Position numbers and translations under genes: made by a program
Shown: positions 1 to 11,122 of the stretch, piece after piece
How positions within the stretch are numbered: the stretch's first letter is position 1
How the letters are laid out: each line of letters starts with the position of its first letter
Notes under the pieces: model-generated
The model's input: the letters and a program-made list of their open reading frames with translations, nothing else
Database searches by the model: none
What the model was told of the DNA's origin: nothing
Origin: Cricetomys ansorgei
Lineage: Eukaryota > Chordata > Mammalia > Rodentia > Nesomyidae
Length of the DNA stretch: 64,000 nucleotides
Direction of reading: 5' to 3'
NCBI GenBank assembly: GCA_026225945.1
Contig: JAMJFZ010002480.1
Coordinates: 27,161 to 91,160, forward strand

Positions 1-619
1 TCAATGCTCTGTAGTACAAGGTATATCCCAGTCCCAGTCCTGCTCTCTCTGGGTGCTTCCTGTCTACCATGAGGTAAAACAATTCCTGGGCCACACAATT
101 CTTTCTGTCCATATGCATGAGGTCATGCAGCCATGGACTGAGCCTTCTGAAACCATGAGTCAAAATGATTCTTTCTTCCTTTGGACTACTCTCTCAATGA
201 TGCAAATGTGGCTGATACATGCTTTCAGGTGAAATCTCCTGCTTTGAAGTTTGTTGATCAGAAATTAAATGGCTGCAGGGCTGTAACTCTCCCAGCAAAA
301 GTGTGTGGACAGTTACAGTTATAGAGCCCAGCAAAAGGCTCTCCTCATTTCCTAACTTTATCTATAATTTCATTAAAATAATTCAGGGCTGGAATTCAAA
401 AGCCCAGTTGAGGCCAGAGTCTGAGTACAAAGTCTTAGGGTTCTGAGAGGAACCGACTTCTCATAAGTCATCTCTCTCAGGGACATCTTTCAATCATGAC
501 AGCCAGAAGCTAAAGGGCTCTACTCGTTCTCTCTTCCAAATATTTGCCTCCTTCAGTAGGGCGTCCACCATGAGCCTTCATTCAGTATGTGTCTGCTTCA
601 TTTTCCCAGGAGGTATGCG
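1..619. other. Non-coding sequence, no assigned feature
   Basis: No gene or clear repeat is seen. The first 180 bases carry 'aaaccatgagtcaaaatgat' followed by 'tctttcttcc', which resembles the 3' end of rodent MaLR-like LTRs, so an LTR tail may lie here, but it is too diverged to call. Confidence 0.4.
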
Positions 620-1001
620 TCGGTTCGTTTTGTCAACTTGACAGAAGTTAGAGAATGGGGAGAAGGAACCTTAATTGAGAAAATGCCTCCATCAGATTGG
701 CCTGTAGGCAAATCTTGATTGACAGTTGATGTGGGAGGGCCCAGCTAACTAGGGGCAGTACCATCCCTAGGCAACTATCCTGGGTTGCATAGGAAAATAG
801 GCTGGGTGAGCCATGGGAGCAAACCCATAAGCAACACTCCTTCACGTCTTGTGCTTCTGTTCTTGCCTTTGGATTCTTAGCTTGACTTTCTGCCTTGACT
901 TCCCTTCATAACAGACTGGAAGCTGTGAGGTAAAATAAAGTCTTTCCTCCCTGCTTTTGGTTGTGGTGTTTATCACGATAACAGAAAACAGACTAGGACA
1001 A
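620..1001 (+). mobile_element. Solitary MaLR-like rodent LTR, near full length
   Basis: The segment starts with 'tttgtcaacttgacagaagt', continues with 'cctccatcagattggcctgt' and 'gggagggcccagc', and ends with 'tttatcacgataacagaaaa'. This order is typical of a very common rodent solitary LTR. An 'aaaataaagtctttcc' block near the end would be its poly(A) signal, and 'ctgggttgcataggaaaa' lies where the TATA region would be. Related copies lie at 4422-4804 (reverse), 32330-32520, 43368-43670 and 43713-43995 (reverse). The superfamily is inferred and the exact subfamily is not known to me. Confidence 0.7.
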
Positions 1002-1677
1002 GGTGTGCATGCGTGTGTATATGTGAAAAGTTGGTGTAGAATAGAATCATTTTCATATTGGAACTAAGTTCTACTGAAAGTGGGCCCACAGAAAATTAAA
1101 AAAAAAATTGCCGATGTAGTAAACTTGCAAAACGACACGAAGGCAATAGAGCTATGAGGCAGAACTGCTATTATATTCACAATCCTAATTCCTCCCTCCA
1201 CTGGAACCAAAGGAAATGCCAGCTACGGCCAAACATATCTGAGATTCTTTTCTCCCTTTGGAGAACGGAGGGAACATTTTTAGAAGTTTATGTTTCAGAG
1301 CGTTTCAGCGGACTCTGAGAAAGAGTCCTAACTGCATTTAGACTCCCAGGGTGACACATTCGCAGGTGTGCAGCATGACATTTCCCACCCCTGGGCCATG
1401 CTGGGTGAGGATGCTGTCCTGACACCAGTGCCTTCTGACAGTGCGGGCAAACCCTGGGCAGCTGCCACTTGCATCTTGTGAGTCGTCTGACTTTGGGAGA
1501 GTTAGGAGCCTCTCTGAGCTTTGCTCTTCTGTGAAATGGACTGATGAATAGAAGTCTCTTATAGAATTCTGGGAGATAACCTGGGTCATGTCTGGCACTC
1601 AGGAAGCCTGGCCTGCAAGTAGACATTTAGTAACATGCAGTTTCTCTCCCCCCACCTCTGTGTGTGCGCGTGAGGAG

Positions 1678-1679
<2 letters not shown>
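1002..1679. other. Non-coding sequence without assigned repeat
   Basis: Nothing recognised. Minus-strand open frames of 86-112 codons cover 1288-1626, but they overlap each other in different frames, one runs out of the adjacent GA array, and they show no familiar domain. Confidence 0.5.

Positions 1680-1737
<58 letters not shown>
1680..1737 (+). repeat. (GA)n microsatellite, about 29 units
   Basis: Perfect AG dinucleotide array on the plus strand. It is a homopurine-homopyrimidine mirror repeat and could form triplex DNA. It also produces a Ser-Leu run in a spurious minus-strand open frame. Confidence 0.97.
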
Positions 1738-1740
<3 letters not shown>

Positions 1741-2259
1741 TCTATTCCTTTCTCATCTAAGTGACCATGGGCTAGCTCTGCAGTCATCAGACACTTACTT
1801 CTAACAAGGACGCCTTATGTAAAGAGGCTCCAACATCCTTTTAGAGAAAACTGCTCCCGTGCTGAAAATGCCAAGGATTCAGATTCCCTAAAGGGAAGAA
1901 CATTTCCTCCAGATTTGGGAATTAGCAGAGCGTGGACAGCTAGCATGGGTTAGTACATCCCTCACCTGACATTTGGGCTGATCTTGCTGGGAGAATCCCT
2001 GGAAAAGGGTGTCTGAGGACACAGGTGCTTCACCCAGCAGGCTCATGGATGTGCCTTTGATGATGTGTGTGAGGTCAGCATTCTTCTTTGGGATTCCAAG
2101 TCAGTGGAAACTATGACTTGGTTTGCAGATAAAGCATTTGCTCTTTATATAGCCTTTCAGGACCATCTTTAATTTACAAGTAAGTCAGGTGAGCTCACTT
2201 TTGGACACATAGAGACTATGGCACAATAATGGGGAATAGTCAGGCAAAAAGAGAGTACT
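1738..2259. other. Non-coding sequence, nothing recognised
   Basis: I see no repeat family, long open frame or regulatory motif that I can support here. Confidence 0.5.
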
Positions 2260-2475
2260 AGCCATACACGGTGGCACATGCCCCCAATCGCAGCTACCTA
2301 AAAGGCTGAGATAGATTAAAAATCCAAGGGCTACTGAGTGAGTTTAAGGCTAGCCTGGACTCCTCCTCAAAGGCTCTGTCTCAAGAAGAATCCAGAGGGC
2401 TGGGGTTGTAGCTCATTTGTACACCACCCACCCCTTATACAAGAGGCTCTAGGATTAATACAGGGCATATAGAAG
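2260..2475 (+). mobile_element. Degenerate composite SINE (B1-like part followed by ID-like part)
   Basis: The left part, 'cacggtggcacatgcccc' through 'ggctctgtctcaagaagaa', is a worn B1-type monomer. The right part begins 'gggctggggttgtagctcat', the ID/tRNA-Ala-like box A region, and ends 'taggattaatacagggcat' in place of the usual 'gggttcaatccccagcac'. Both parts point along the plus strand. A purine-rich tail follows. It is either a B4-like fusion element or two adjacent insertions. Confidence 0.6.
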
Positions 2476-2476
2476 A

Positions 2477-2562
2477 GCAAGATGGGGGAGAGGGAGAAGG
2501 AAGAGGAGGAGGACAGAGAGAAGAAGGGATGAGAAGGGAGGGGAAAGAAAGAAGAGAAAATT
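2477..2562 (+). repeat. Purine-rich (GA/GGAA)-type low-complexity tract
   Basis: About 85 bases almost entirely of A and G, immediately after the composite SINE, so probably an expanded SINE tail. Confidence 0.85.
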
Positions 2563-3371
2563 ATGAATCTAAAAGTCTTGGGGTCCATTGCTCTGCTCTG
2601 CTCTCCAAGTTTCCTAATGATGCCAGGCCTCTTCTGAAAACCCATAGGAAACAGCACCCAAGTGTCAACTTCTTAATCTGTGTCTGAGCTTCATGGTCTT
2701 TCCTGTTCCCTCATGTCCCAGTCACACTCCACCTGTTGCACCTTAAGCTTCTTCCTTCCTGTTTGGTCCTTTCATCAAATGGATGCCCAGCTAACCACCT
2801 GACCTAGAACAGTTCATCTCAGAGTGACCTAACTGTGCAGAACAAGCCATCTTACATGATGTTCCATGTGAAAATCTCCTCCAGCCACTGACTTCAGAAG
2901 CTCTGCCTCATAGAGTCACACAGTGCATATAAACACAGATGGAATGCTCTGAGAAGCCTTGTGACAATTAAATCCATCTTAATTCTTTAATCTAGTGTTT
3001 TTTAAATGACTTTGTATTGCAGCATCTACAACTCTTTTTGTATTTAAAGGTAATTTTGTTTGCAACCCACAGAAAAGTATGATCCAAGCAATCCACTGAG
3101 ACACTTATAGAGAATGGAATTTTTAGTGGATTTGAGTCCATGGGTATATGAGCCATTAGTTTTTCACATTGACCATCTTGTGGCTGCTTATCAATCAATC
3201 CCCTTTAAGGAGTCTGATATGTTTTCCCTTCTATACTGAGGCAAAAGGAAAAGGGAAGTAGTTGCTCTTGCCTGTAGGTACTGTGGTAATTGCTCCTTTT
3301 CTAAATTCCCTGAACCTTAGTTACTCTCATTCTTAAATCCAGAGACAGTCAGAGCAGATGAGAATCGAATG
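2563..3371. other. Non-coding sequence, nothing recognised
   Basis: AT-balanced sequence with no open frame above 70 codons and no repeat family I recognise. Confidence 0.5.
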
Positions 3372-3430
3372 TCATCTTGGATCTTTCTGCTATGTGACCT
3401 TCAGGAAGTCACTTGCTGTTCACTTAGAAA
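3372..3430 (+). mobile_element. MIR-like ancient SINE core
   Basis: 'tgctatgtgaccttcaggaa' followed by 'gtcacttgctg' matches the MIR core pattern of 'tgtgaccttgggcaagtcac'. Only the core survives. Confidence 0.45.
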
Positions 3431-3804
3431 GTATCAGCCATGAGCCGTCTTCCCTGGCCTGTGGTCTTGACCTGTGATGTGAAGTGGCTGGATTGTACAA
3501 TTGAGTTTCTGCTTGAAAATTCTGTGAATGCTCAAGCACTTTCACTGAGCTGCTCATACACCTAGCAGACACGGTTGCTAAGCAGTTGTCACTGGAGTGC
3601 TCTTTGAGGAAAAGAGATGAGCTTGCTGCAATTTCAACTTCACAGAGTGTGATTGTATTTCAGAACTTATATACCCTACTTCAACTTCCTATTTTATAGA
3701 GAAAGAGCAGAACATGCCATTGAAGAAATATACCAAGCATATAGAACAGTTTGAAGAGAGGCGTGACAATTTTATCCAGTATCTGGAGAGATAAATCTGC
3801 TTTT
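3431..3804. other. Non-coding sequence, nothing recognised
   Basis: No repeat family, no open frame of interest. Confidence 0.5.
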
Positions 3805-3914
3805 CTACTTTTATTTCCTCCCTTTCCTCTTCTCTCCCCTCCATGTCTCCATCCCTCCTCCCTTCATTCCCATTCTTTCTCCCTCTCCTCTTTATTTTCT
3901 CTCTGTTTTTCTTA
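3805..3914 (+). repeat. Pyrimidine-rich low-complexity tract
   Basis: About 110 bases that are almost entirely C and T on the plus strand. It is the source of a Lys/Glu/Arg-rich minus-strand open frame that has no other support. Confidence 0.8.
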
Positions 3915-4421
3915 GACAAAGTCTATCTTAGTTATTAAGTGTTTCCAGAGCTTTCTTTCTATTTTGACATTGCAAAATAAACACTCATTGCTTTTTGGCT
4001 GTGTCGCACACCTTGGCATTGTGATTGGAAAAATGTTGGGCATGGAAAGGCTCTTCTATATTAAGGAGAAGCAGGAGATGCAAACCAGCCAGGCACTAAG
4101 CAGTATCTCAGACTTTTGGAAAGGAGCCTGCGGCAGGCAGGGAGAGAGATTGGTATAACACTCTGGTATCCTTAAACAAAGTCAGAGCTGGCTCTCTATT
4201 CCCGGCAGAGTACCCCCACAGCCAAGGCAGACGCTGTGTTGTATGCCATTCAGTGGCTCCAGGGTAGAAAAGCAGCTTTGCCCAGGAAGCTTTGGGTTGG
4301 ACCCTGTTCCACCCTGTCCTGCTACTCTTTGGTATTCATACATCATCCTTGGTTCCTGTTGCTCAGTCAGCCTGCAGGGGTAGGACACAACAGTATAGAA
4401 AACTTGGGTGGACGTCCTAAT
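3915..4421. other. Non-coding sequence, nothing recognised
   Basis: Two opposed open frames of 68 and 90 codons overlap here. Neither has a recognisable domain, and the plus-strand one runs into the LTR at 4422. Confidence 0.45.
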
Positions 4422-4804
4422 TTCATTTCTGTTTCTATGATAAAATACTCTGACAAAAATGACCTAGGGGAGAAAAGGGTTATTTTAGCTCATGATTCCA
4501 TGTTATAGTCCATTTTTGTAGGGAAATCAAGCTAAGTCTCATGCCCAGTCAAGAGCAGAGAGAAATGAATGTATGCATGCATGCCTAGTGCTCAGCTAGC
4601 CCTCTCTCTTATACTGTTCTGGATCCCTTGCCTAGGGAATGGTGCTGCCCACAGTGGGCTAAGTCTTTATATATCAATTAATAATCAAGACATTCTCCCA
4701 CACACATGTCTTCAGGCCAATCTGTTCCAGGTAATTCTTCATTAAGACTCTCTTCCCAGGTAATTTTAGGTTGTGTCAAGTTGACAGTTAAGGCTAACCA
4801 GCCC
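4422..4804 (-). mobile_element. Solitary MaLR-like rodent LTR, reverse orientation
   Basis: Read on the minus strand it begins near 'ctgtcaacttgacacaacc' (plus strand 'ggttgtgtcaagttgacag') and ends at the plus-strand block 'tgtttctatgataaaatact'. The plus strand also shows 'gaatggtgctgcccacagtg', the conserved middle of this family. It is a diverged copy of the element at 620-1001. Confidence 0.68.
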
Positions 4805-5005
4805 AATGGACTTCTAAGTTGCTGTTTGACCCAGAACATGTTGCCAGAAACAAACATTTTGAGTTTTGAGAAAAAAATTAGCTCCAGAGTCCCACAACCA
4901 AGACCCTGAGGTGGAGACTTTCCTTCTGCTTTTCTTCTAGACCTGCTGACCCTGAATCTGTTTTCCTGAAGAAGTGGTATAGCATATCACTAAAAGGCAT
5001 CTTAA

Positions 5006-5175
5006 TCCAGATATGGTGGGTATGCATGACACCTGTAATCCCATCAACTGGAAGGTAGAGCAGGAGGATCAGGAGTTCAAGGTCATCCTTGATTACATAG
5101 TGAGCTCAGGACTAGCCTGGGCTAATTGAGACATATCATAAACAAATAGGCAAACAAAAAAAAAGTAAGAAAAAA
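5006..5175 (+). mobile_element. B1-like SINE (older B1/B4-type)
   Basis: 'acacctgtaatcccatcaac', 'aggaggatcaggagttcaag', 'gtcatccttgattacatagt' and an A-rich tail show a 7SL-derived monomer of older type. It is followed at once by a B2 and a B1. Confidence 0.7.
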
Positions 5176-5210
5176 AGAAAATTAATTAGTTAATTAAAAA
5201 ATACAATTAG

Positions 5211-5426
5211 AGGGGCTGGAGAGATGGCTCAGCAGTTAATAGTACTTGGTACTCTTCCTGAGAACCCAAGTTTGGTTCCCAGCACCCACATTGGGCAGCT
5301 CACAAGCATCTCCAGCTTCAGCGAATCTGTTATCTTTGGCTTCTGCAGACACCTGCATTCCCATGTATATACACACAGACCTGCACACCTACCTATAATT
5401 AAAAATAAGTTCAGAAACCTTTAATT
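5211..5426 (+). mobile_element. B2 SINE
   Basis: Begins 'ggggctggagagatggctca' (tRNA-derived box A region), followed by 'tttggttcccagcacccaca' (box B region) and 'cttctgcagacacctgcat', with an A-rich tail. The length is close to a full B2 (about 190-210 bases). Confidence 0.88.
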
Positions 5427-5568
5427 AAGGCGCACGCCTTTAATCACAGCACTTAGGGGAGTAGAGGCAGGTGGCTCTCTGTGAGCTCGAGGCCGGCCTG
5501 GTGTACAGAATGAGTTCCAGGACAGCCAGAGTTACAACAGAGAAACCCTGTCTCAAACAACCAAAAAA
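5427..5568 (+). mobile_element. B1 SINE
   Basis: Carries 'gcacgcctttaatcacagca', 'gctcgaggccggcctggt', 'gagttccaggacagccagag' and 'agaaaccctgtctcaaac'. The variant 'agttacaacagagaaacc' is shared with the copies at 25393 and 61188 and defines a local B1 subfamily. It sits directly on the tail of the preceding B2. Confidence 0.92.
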
Positions 5569-6046
5569 AGGAATAAAATAACAACTCCTTCCACCCGGGT
5601 TCTCAGTGACAGCAGGACGAAGATGACAGCGTGAGATCAGTACATATATTCACTCCTACATCAAACTCTTTCCTTAGACTCCCCAGGGTCAAGAAGTTGC
5701 AACAGATGTAGTCATTTTCCAGCCTCAGCTTCCCCGCTTTGGGAGAAGCAAACAAATGCTGGATGCTATGCACATCCCCACTGAATCTGCCCAGCTGCCC
5801 ATCATCCACTCATTTCATGCTAAGGAGTAAGATGGAGGCATTTTGACCTAGATTGTCAGCCAGGGCAGTCCCTCTTTCAATTGCTTCTCTTGCATCACCC
5901 CTGTGAGACAGGAGAACTGAACTGAATGGCCCCTGGGATGCTTTTCGGTATTCCATCATCTGTATTCCCCAGGAACACAGTTGCCTGATAGGAGTTCATA
6001 GGCTTTTATATTCTTCATGTTCCTATTGCTGTGTTTGATGAGATTG

Positions 6047-6048
<2 letters not shown>
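5569..6048. other. Non-coding sequence, nothing recognised
   Basis: No supported gene or repeat. Confidence 0.5.
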
Positions 6049-6091
<43 letters not shown>

Positions 6092-6100
6092 CGTGTGCAT
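6049..6100 (+). repeat. (TG)n microsatellite
   Basis: An uninterrupted GT array followed by GTGC variants. It is an alternating purine-pyrimidine sequence. Confidence 0.95.
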
Positions 6101-6946
6101 ATGTGTGTTTGTATACCCCAGTGAATGGAGCAGAACCATCAGAGAGAGCGTGACTTGAGCATCCCCAAGCCAACTGTTGAGAAAATACTAGAACTCCCAG
6201 GGAAAAGGAAGCAGACAGAGACTGAATGAAGGCTCAAAGGTGCAGTTAGCTATTCATAGCTCATTTGCATCACTTTCTTAAACTTCCCTCATTCTTTGCC
6301 TAGGCAGTTTGTCACTCTGGGTGGAGCAGTAGGAACAGGATTGGATTTGACTGACCAGAGTAACCCACCCCCAGAGCACGCAGCTGTTGGTGCCACTGGA
6401 AGTATGATTCTTCCCCCCATCAAGGCGAGTTTCTGTAAACGTTTCCTGAGATGCTATGTCCCTCCTGCTTCTATTAATTGCTGAATGTGTTCAGCTCTTG
6501 GAATCCAAGGGCGGAGGTTCTGTTTCTAGACCCTCATAGACACCAACATCCATGGATACTCTCTGTAAATCATTCTTGGTCATTTACAGTACAGCACTGT
6601 GAGAAGACTTGATCAGTATTGCTTAGAGAACGGTTGTAAGAAGAAGTCTGTAGGTGTTGAACACAGAGGTATTTTACCCCCCAAGTATTTGTGATGGGAA
6701 TACGGTGAATCTGCAGACACCATGGGGACACAGCACCTCTGGGAGAGGTCTGAGATGCACCTGGCTGGATGCATGAGTCTGTCTCACAGGCATTACAAGC
6801 AGTAGCACCAATACATCAGAAGAGTGGAAAGGCCCAGAAAGTAGGTCTCCACCCTCACAGAGCACCAGGCTCACTTCCTGCCCTTTTGCTGGCTACCAAC
6901 CTGGATTTACATAATTCACCCAGATTGCAATCTAGATACAGGATTT
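6101..6946. other. Non-coding sequence, nothing recognised
   Basis: No supported gene or repeat, although short opposed open frames of 62-66 codons occur. Confidence 0.5.
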
Positions 6947-6964
6947 AAAAAAAAAAAAAAAAAA
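6947..6964 (+). repeat. Poly(A) tract
   Basis: A run of 18 A. No coding homology is seen upstream that would make it the tail of a processed pseudogene. Confidence 0.8.
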
Positions 6965-7109
6965 CTTCTCAAGAGACTCCTCTGAGAATCTAGAATCTGG
7001 TACCACCAGCCAGAGAAATTTGGGTGGTGACAGTGTCACTCCTTTACATTTAACCTCACTTCTTGTATAATTTTTTTTAAACCATGGACTAACTACCATA
7101 ACAATCTAT

Positions 7110-7200
7110 GAGGACCAGCAGGGCAGGTGATGTTATGATTGCCCCTGACCAACAGAGTAGACTGAGTTGCCCAAGATATACAGCATTACCCTCCATTAGC
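7110..7200 (+). mobile_element. MIR-like ancient SINE fragment
   Basis: 'caggtgatgttatgattgcc' and 'gactgagttgcccaagatat' follow the order of the MIR 3' half ('attatccccattttacag ... gaggttaagtgacttgccc'). Confidence 0.45.
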
Positions 7201-7265
7201 AGCACTTGTTCTCTTCCGGGGCCATAGCCAGCCCTGCCAGGTACTATTCATTCATTCGTTTGTCT

Positions 7266-7356
7266 GTTTATGTTTATTTTCAGCGATGAAGATTAAACCC
7301 AGCACCCTATAGCATGCTGGACAAACACTCTATCACTGAGCTACAACCCCAGCCCT
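7266..7356 (-). mobile_element. ID-type SINE, reverse orientation
   Basis: On the plus strand 'gatgaagattaaacccagca' and 'ctctatcactgagctacaac' then 'cccagcccttg' are the reverse complement of the ID element body (tRNA-Ala-like). It is a transposed copy and not a tRNA gene. Confidence 0.75.
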
Positions 7357-8854
7357 TGTGAAAGAGGAGTCTCCTTCCCCCTAAGACTGGTCCAGGGTGA
7401 AACAATCATAGCCTTCATCTACTGCCTCTCTGGCCACTGCTGTCCTCTCTGGTCCTCAGAAAGCCTCCCTGTGGGCCAGTGGCTGCACTGCCTCCCATAC
7501 CCTATGCCCCATCACAGTTAAGGAATTGCACAGTTAAATGGCACTCAGGTGCAGCCTGGGCAGCCCGAATCATGCCAAGCCCAGTAGTCTGACAACAGAT
7601 TTTAGACTCTCAGCCCTCCGGTTAAGCTCCTTCCCTGCTGTCCCTCTGTACAAATTCCAGCACCTCAACAGTTCCAGGGAAAGTGCCATTGAAACTGTAG
7701 CAGTCCTGCCACTGTGTCCTCTCTCCCCCATTGCCACTCACCACCAACTCACACCCACCATGTGAGAATCCTTCACCCCTGTGTCCACTACCCACCTCCT
7801 CAAAAGTCTCACAGTTCACCGGAGTCCTTCCTGTAAAGCCACTGCATAGACTGGAGTCACTGTAACCGGAGTCCTCTGATTGATGGGAATTCCACTAGAG
7901 AAAGGAAAGCATACCCAGAAACCACAACTCCCCCCTATGTCTCCACCCGTAGCTGGCCACCAACTATGGGTTCAGCCTCTCTCCTTGACTCCAACCAAGG
8001 ACTACCTTCCTTTTCCTCGTCTCCAAACCTTTATCCCTTGCCCAGACTAGGCTGTGTCCTGGAGAAGCTCCCAGCTGCTGCAGGCTTCTGCGTGGGGTTC
8101 TGCAGCCTAGATCTCGGGATGTCCGGGAAGATGGGGGAGGAGGTGGAGCTTTGGCTTTCCTGGCAATGCAGGTAGGCCTTGCAGCACCTCTGCTGCAAAG
8201 GGCAGAGGTCCAAGACTGTGTCTCCCCAACCCCTGTACCTGTGATAGTGCAGCTTTGTCCCCAAGCAGAAGCCACTGTCAGCAGATTCCTGCCCCGGGCT
8301 TGCGTACTGTGAGTTGGCACAGAGGAGGGCTGTGTCCTCAGTGATTTCTGATCCCCAGCTTCAGCTTTCAGGAAAGGCTTGCTCTCAGCTAGAGAAGCCA
8401 TCCTGACTCTGTTCCTCTCCTCTTACACAACAGTCCCTATGTAGCTGTGACTTCTGCTGGGTAGGAAGATTTGGAAGGAGGGGAGAGGAGGAGGGAAAAG
8501 GCTAACTCTCCTCTCTTGAGCAAAGGAAGGAAGGGGCAGGCAGGTAGAGCAGGTCCTGCGGCTGCTGCATGAAGTCCAGAAAAGCTGGCTTGTTAAGTCT
8601 TTACCTGTCAGAGTGCCCTGGCAGCCTTCACACTGAGTGCCTCCCTTCCCTTCACCCACCTGGCTGCCGCAGATACGGCCTGACCCATTCTACAGTGGAT
8701 TAGGTTATCACCGAATATGGGTCAATCTGTGATTCTTTCTAAAAACATTAGTGGGTGTGGAAAGTCCAGGCTGGTGAGTCTGTGGGAGAGATAGAAACCA
8801 CCCAGGCCACAGGTGCTGGAAGGGATTGGATCTATTCGCTGGCTTTGCTTCAGG
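7357..8854. other. Non-coding sequence, GC-richer, nothing assigned
   Basis: About 1.5 kb without a recognised repeat. The largest open frame is 145 codons on the minus strand (7964-8401). It overlaps other frames on both strands and has no familiar domain, so I do not call it a gene. A purine tract lies at 8464-8500. Confidence 0.45.
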
Positions 8855-8965
8855 GTATAAGTGAGAAAAAGAATTGAGGAGCTGAGAGATGTCTTGACTG
8901 GCCCAAGGCCCCGTGGCTATTACAGCTGCTATGCAACAAAGGTGGGTCTTGGAGTCTAAAGGGTT
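8855..8965 (+). mobile_element. MIR-like ancient SINE fragment
   Basis: 'gaggagctgagagatgtctt', then 'gcccaaggccccgtggctat' and 'gtgggtcttggagtctaaag', has the MIR layout (gaggttaag, gcccaaggtcacacagct, ggattcgaacc). Confidence 0.5.
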
Positions 8966-9084
8966 AATTCACACATTCTCTTGATCAGCTTAGACTTTGA
9001 AGAAATGATCCTAGCCATATGCTGCGGCATAGTGGAGGCTGTATAAGTCCCAGCATCTGCTGACGTAGGTCTGTCCCTGGCTCC

Positions 9085-9160
9085 CTCTTCTTGGTGGCAT
9101 TGGGACCTTGGGTCATTTCCTACACCTTTATCTTCTTTGAACTGGAAAATGGGGGATTAT
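9085..9160 (+). mobile_element. MIR-like ancient SINE fragment
   Basis: 'ttgggaccttgggtcatttc' followed by 'tgaactggaaaatggggga' fits the MIR core and 'cctcatctgtaaaatgggg' segment. Confidence 0.45.
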
Positions 9161-9258
9161 AGGGCTGGGGTATGGATCAGTGGTAGGGTGTGTTCTAGGT
9201 GAGGCTCTAGGCTTCATTCCCAGCCCCACCACATCCCTGGAAAAATAAATAAAAAGAC
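9161..9258 (+). mobile_element. ID-type SINE
   Basis: 'agggctggggtatggatcag', 'gttctaggtgaggctctagg' and 'cttcattcccagccccacc', with an 'aaaaataaataaaaag' tail: a tRNA-Ala-like ID element with its A-rich tail. Confidence 0.8.
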
Positions 9259-9536
9259 AGATCCTTATCTTGCCTTATCTTATAGGCATTCCCCAGGGTT
9301 TCCTAATGCAGATGGGCGGCTTAGCACATAATCTGGGCTCAGGAGCGGAAAGTCCTTCCACTCCAATCAGCAACAGTCCTCTCCTTGCCATTGTTCTGTT
9401 CTGAAGCTGATACAGTTTTGGAATCATTTGATACCCCCATAGTGGCATATTTGGAAATACTTGTGGTCACTGTGTTCTCTCTCATCCTTGGGGGCACTGT
9501 TCCGTCAGGGAGCTGTTGGCTGCTTCTGACAATGGC

Positions 9537-9639
9537 TGTGTGTGTGTATGTGTGTGTGTGTGTGTGTTTCTGTCTCCCTTTCTCTCCCTCCCCCCTCTCT
9601 CACTCATGTGTGTGCATGTGCCTGTGTGTGTGTGTAGCG
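9537..9639 (+). repeat. (TG)n array, interrupted
   Basis: A pure TG run at 9537-9567, then a pyrimidine-rich gap, then TG again at about 9608-9637. The adjoining reverse B3-type SINE makes this the expanded 3' tail of that SINE. Confidence 0.9.
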
Positions 9640-9905
9640 TGTAGAAGCCAGAAGACAACCCTGTGCTATTCCCTAGGACAGCTGTTCATGCTGTTCTTTG
9701 AGATAGGGTCTCTCATTGGCCCGGAGCTTGCCAAGTAGGCTAAGATGGCCAGACCAGTGAGCCCAGAGATCTCCCCAGTGCTGGTATTATAAGCTCACAC
9801 CACTGTGTTTTGGATTTTTTTTTTTTTTAAACCTGAGTTCTGAGGATTGAATTCAGGCCTTCATGCATGTCACACAAGCACTGACTGAGCTCTCCCCTCA
9901 GCCTG
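9640..9905 (-). mobile_element. B3-type SINE (B2 superfamily), reverse orientation
   Basis: On the plus strand 'agaagccagaagacaaccct', 'gatagggtctctcattggcc', 'cagagatctccccagtgctg', a T-run, then 'ggattgaattcaggccttca' and 'ctgagctctcccctcagcc' follow the reversed order of a long B3-type element. Confidence 0.75.
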
Positions 9906-9987
9906 AACAAAGGCTTTTAAAAACAAACAGGAGGTCATTTAAAAAAAATCTCATATATAAGGATGACCCCCGAGGAAAGACTGATAA

Positions 9988-10100
9988 TGTACCGGTTAGC
10001 TTCTGCTGTGTAACTCACACTTCTAAGCTAAGGGGTTGAAAACTGCAGCTATTGATTTTTAGCTTCTGGTTCAGCAGGGCTTCCTTTTGGGAGAAGTCAC
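9988..10100 (+). mobile_element. Possible ancient interspersed repeat (unnamed)
   Basis: 'gttagcttctgctgtgtaac' with 'agctaaggggttgaaaactg' and 'cttctggttcagcagggctt' resembles a mammalian repeat whose consensus reads 'ctgctgtgtaacaaaccacc ... gtggcttaaaacaa'. I cannot name the family with certainty. Confidence 0.35.
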
Positions 10101-10691
10101 TAGCTGAAGTGTGAACAGCAATGAGAAAGGCTCGCTGCCTGCGGAGGTGGTGTCCATGTGTAGCCAGCTTTGGAGAGAGCTGGTAGGGTGGTCCACAGGT
10201 CAGGAGACGCATTTTATCGTGGACGATGGTGCACATGAAAAGCGATCTGACTCTGGGGTCGGTTTTATGGTCGGTCATACATCTGCGTTGGATGGTGCAC
10301 TCCTGAATTGGCTGAGCTGGGGTCCCCTTTCTCAGAACCCCATCCCCCACCCCCAGCAGATTGGGACTGTTGCCAGAATTCAGGGGCTACAGCTTCATGC
10401 TGAGCACTTGCCAGGGCCTCATGGATGGATAGACCTAGTGTGGGCTCTGCAGCCTGGAACAGAAAAGAGCCTTTGTATTTGGGTTACTGCTGTGTTGGGC
10501 GGCAGAGACTTTCTCCTAGAGTTCTCTAGAATAGACAGCATCCTTGATGCCTTGGAAAGTAGGCATGGGATAGGCAGGGAAGGGGAGCTCCTCAGCATCT
10601 GACAGACTCCATGGGTCTTCATTTTATTTCCTTGGGTCAAGCTAAAATTATCTTGGCCAGTCCTAGAAGCTCTCCCTCAGGTGGCTTGGAG
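10101..10691. other. Non-coding sequence, nothing assigned
   Basis: A 163-codon plus-strand open frame (10111-10602) is overlapped by minus-strand frames of 111 and 73 codons. There is no recognisable domain, so it is left uncalled. Confidence 0.45.

Positions 10692-10725
<34 letters not shown>
10692..10725 (+). repeat. (TG)n microsatellite, about 17 units
   Basis: A perfect dinucleotide array. A short direct duplication, 'taaagcagttgtaaagcagt', follows it directly. Confidence 0.95.
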
Positions 10726-10728
<3 letters not shown>

Positions 10729-11077
10729 GCAGTTGTAAAGCAGTTTCCTGGAACAGGCTCTATAAAATATTCATGGTGGACAGGAAATCCTCAAGGGGAG
10801 AGGCTTGTCAAATAGGTCTACTTAGACACAAAGGGAAAGGTTGGCTTGCCAGTCTGCATACCTGTAGGCTTGCCTCGTACTTTTGCTACTTGGGAAATTG
10901 TAGCCTTCACTGGAGGACACCAGAGACTGTTACTGGGTAGAGTCATGTGGAGAACTCTGATTGCCCTTCAGATGCAGCCTATGTGAAGCTTGCTGTGTGT
11001 GTCAGTATGTAAAATATATAAATATATATATACACTAAAAGGTATGCTTATAAATACACATAATATATGTGAGTAAT
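10726..11077. other. Non-coding sequence with a short AT-rich alternating tract
   Basis: Contains 'aaatatataaatatatata' near 11010-11035. Nothing else is recognised. Confidence 0.5.
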
Positions 11078-11122
11078 TGTAGCTATTCTGATAGGAATAT
11101 AGTGATAGAATTTCTGGTCTTC

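Noticed and set aside
6947..6964. Poly(A) tail of a retrocopied gene
   Set aside because: No coding similarity lies upstream, and no target-site duplication was found.
7266..7356. tRNA-Ala gene
   Set aside because: The tRNA-like sequence is an ID SINE with a degenerate body; similar copies occur at 9161 and 42150.
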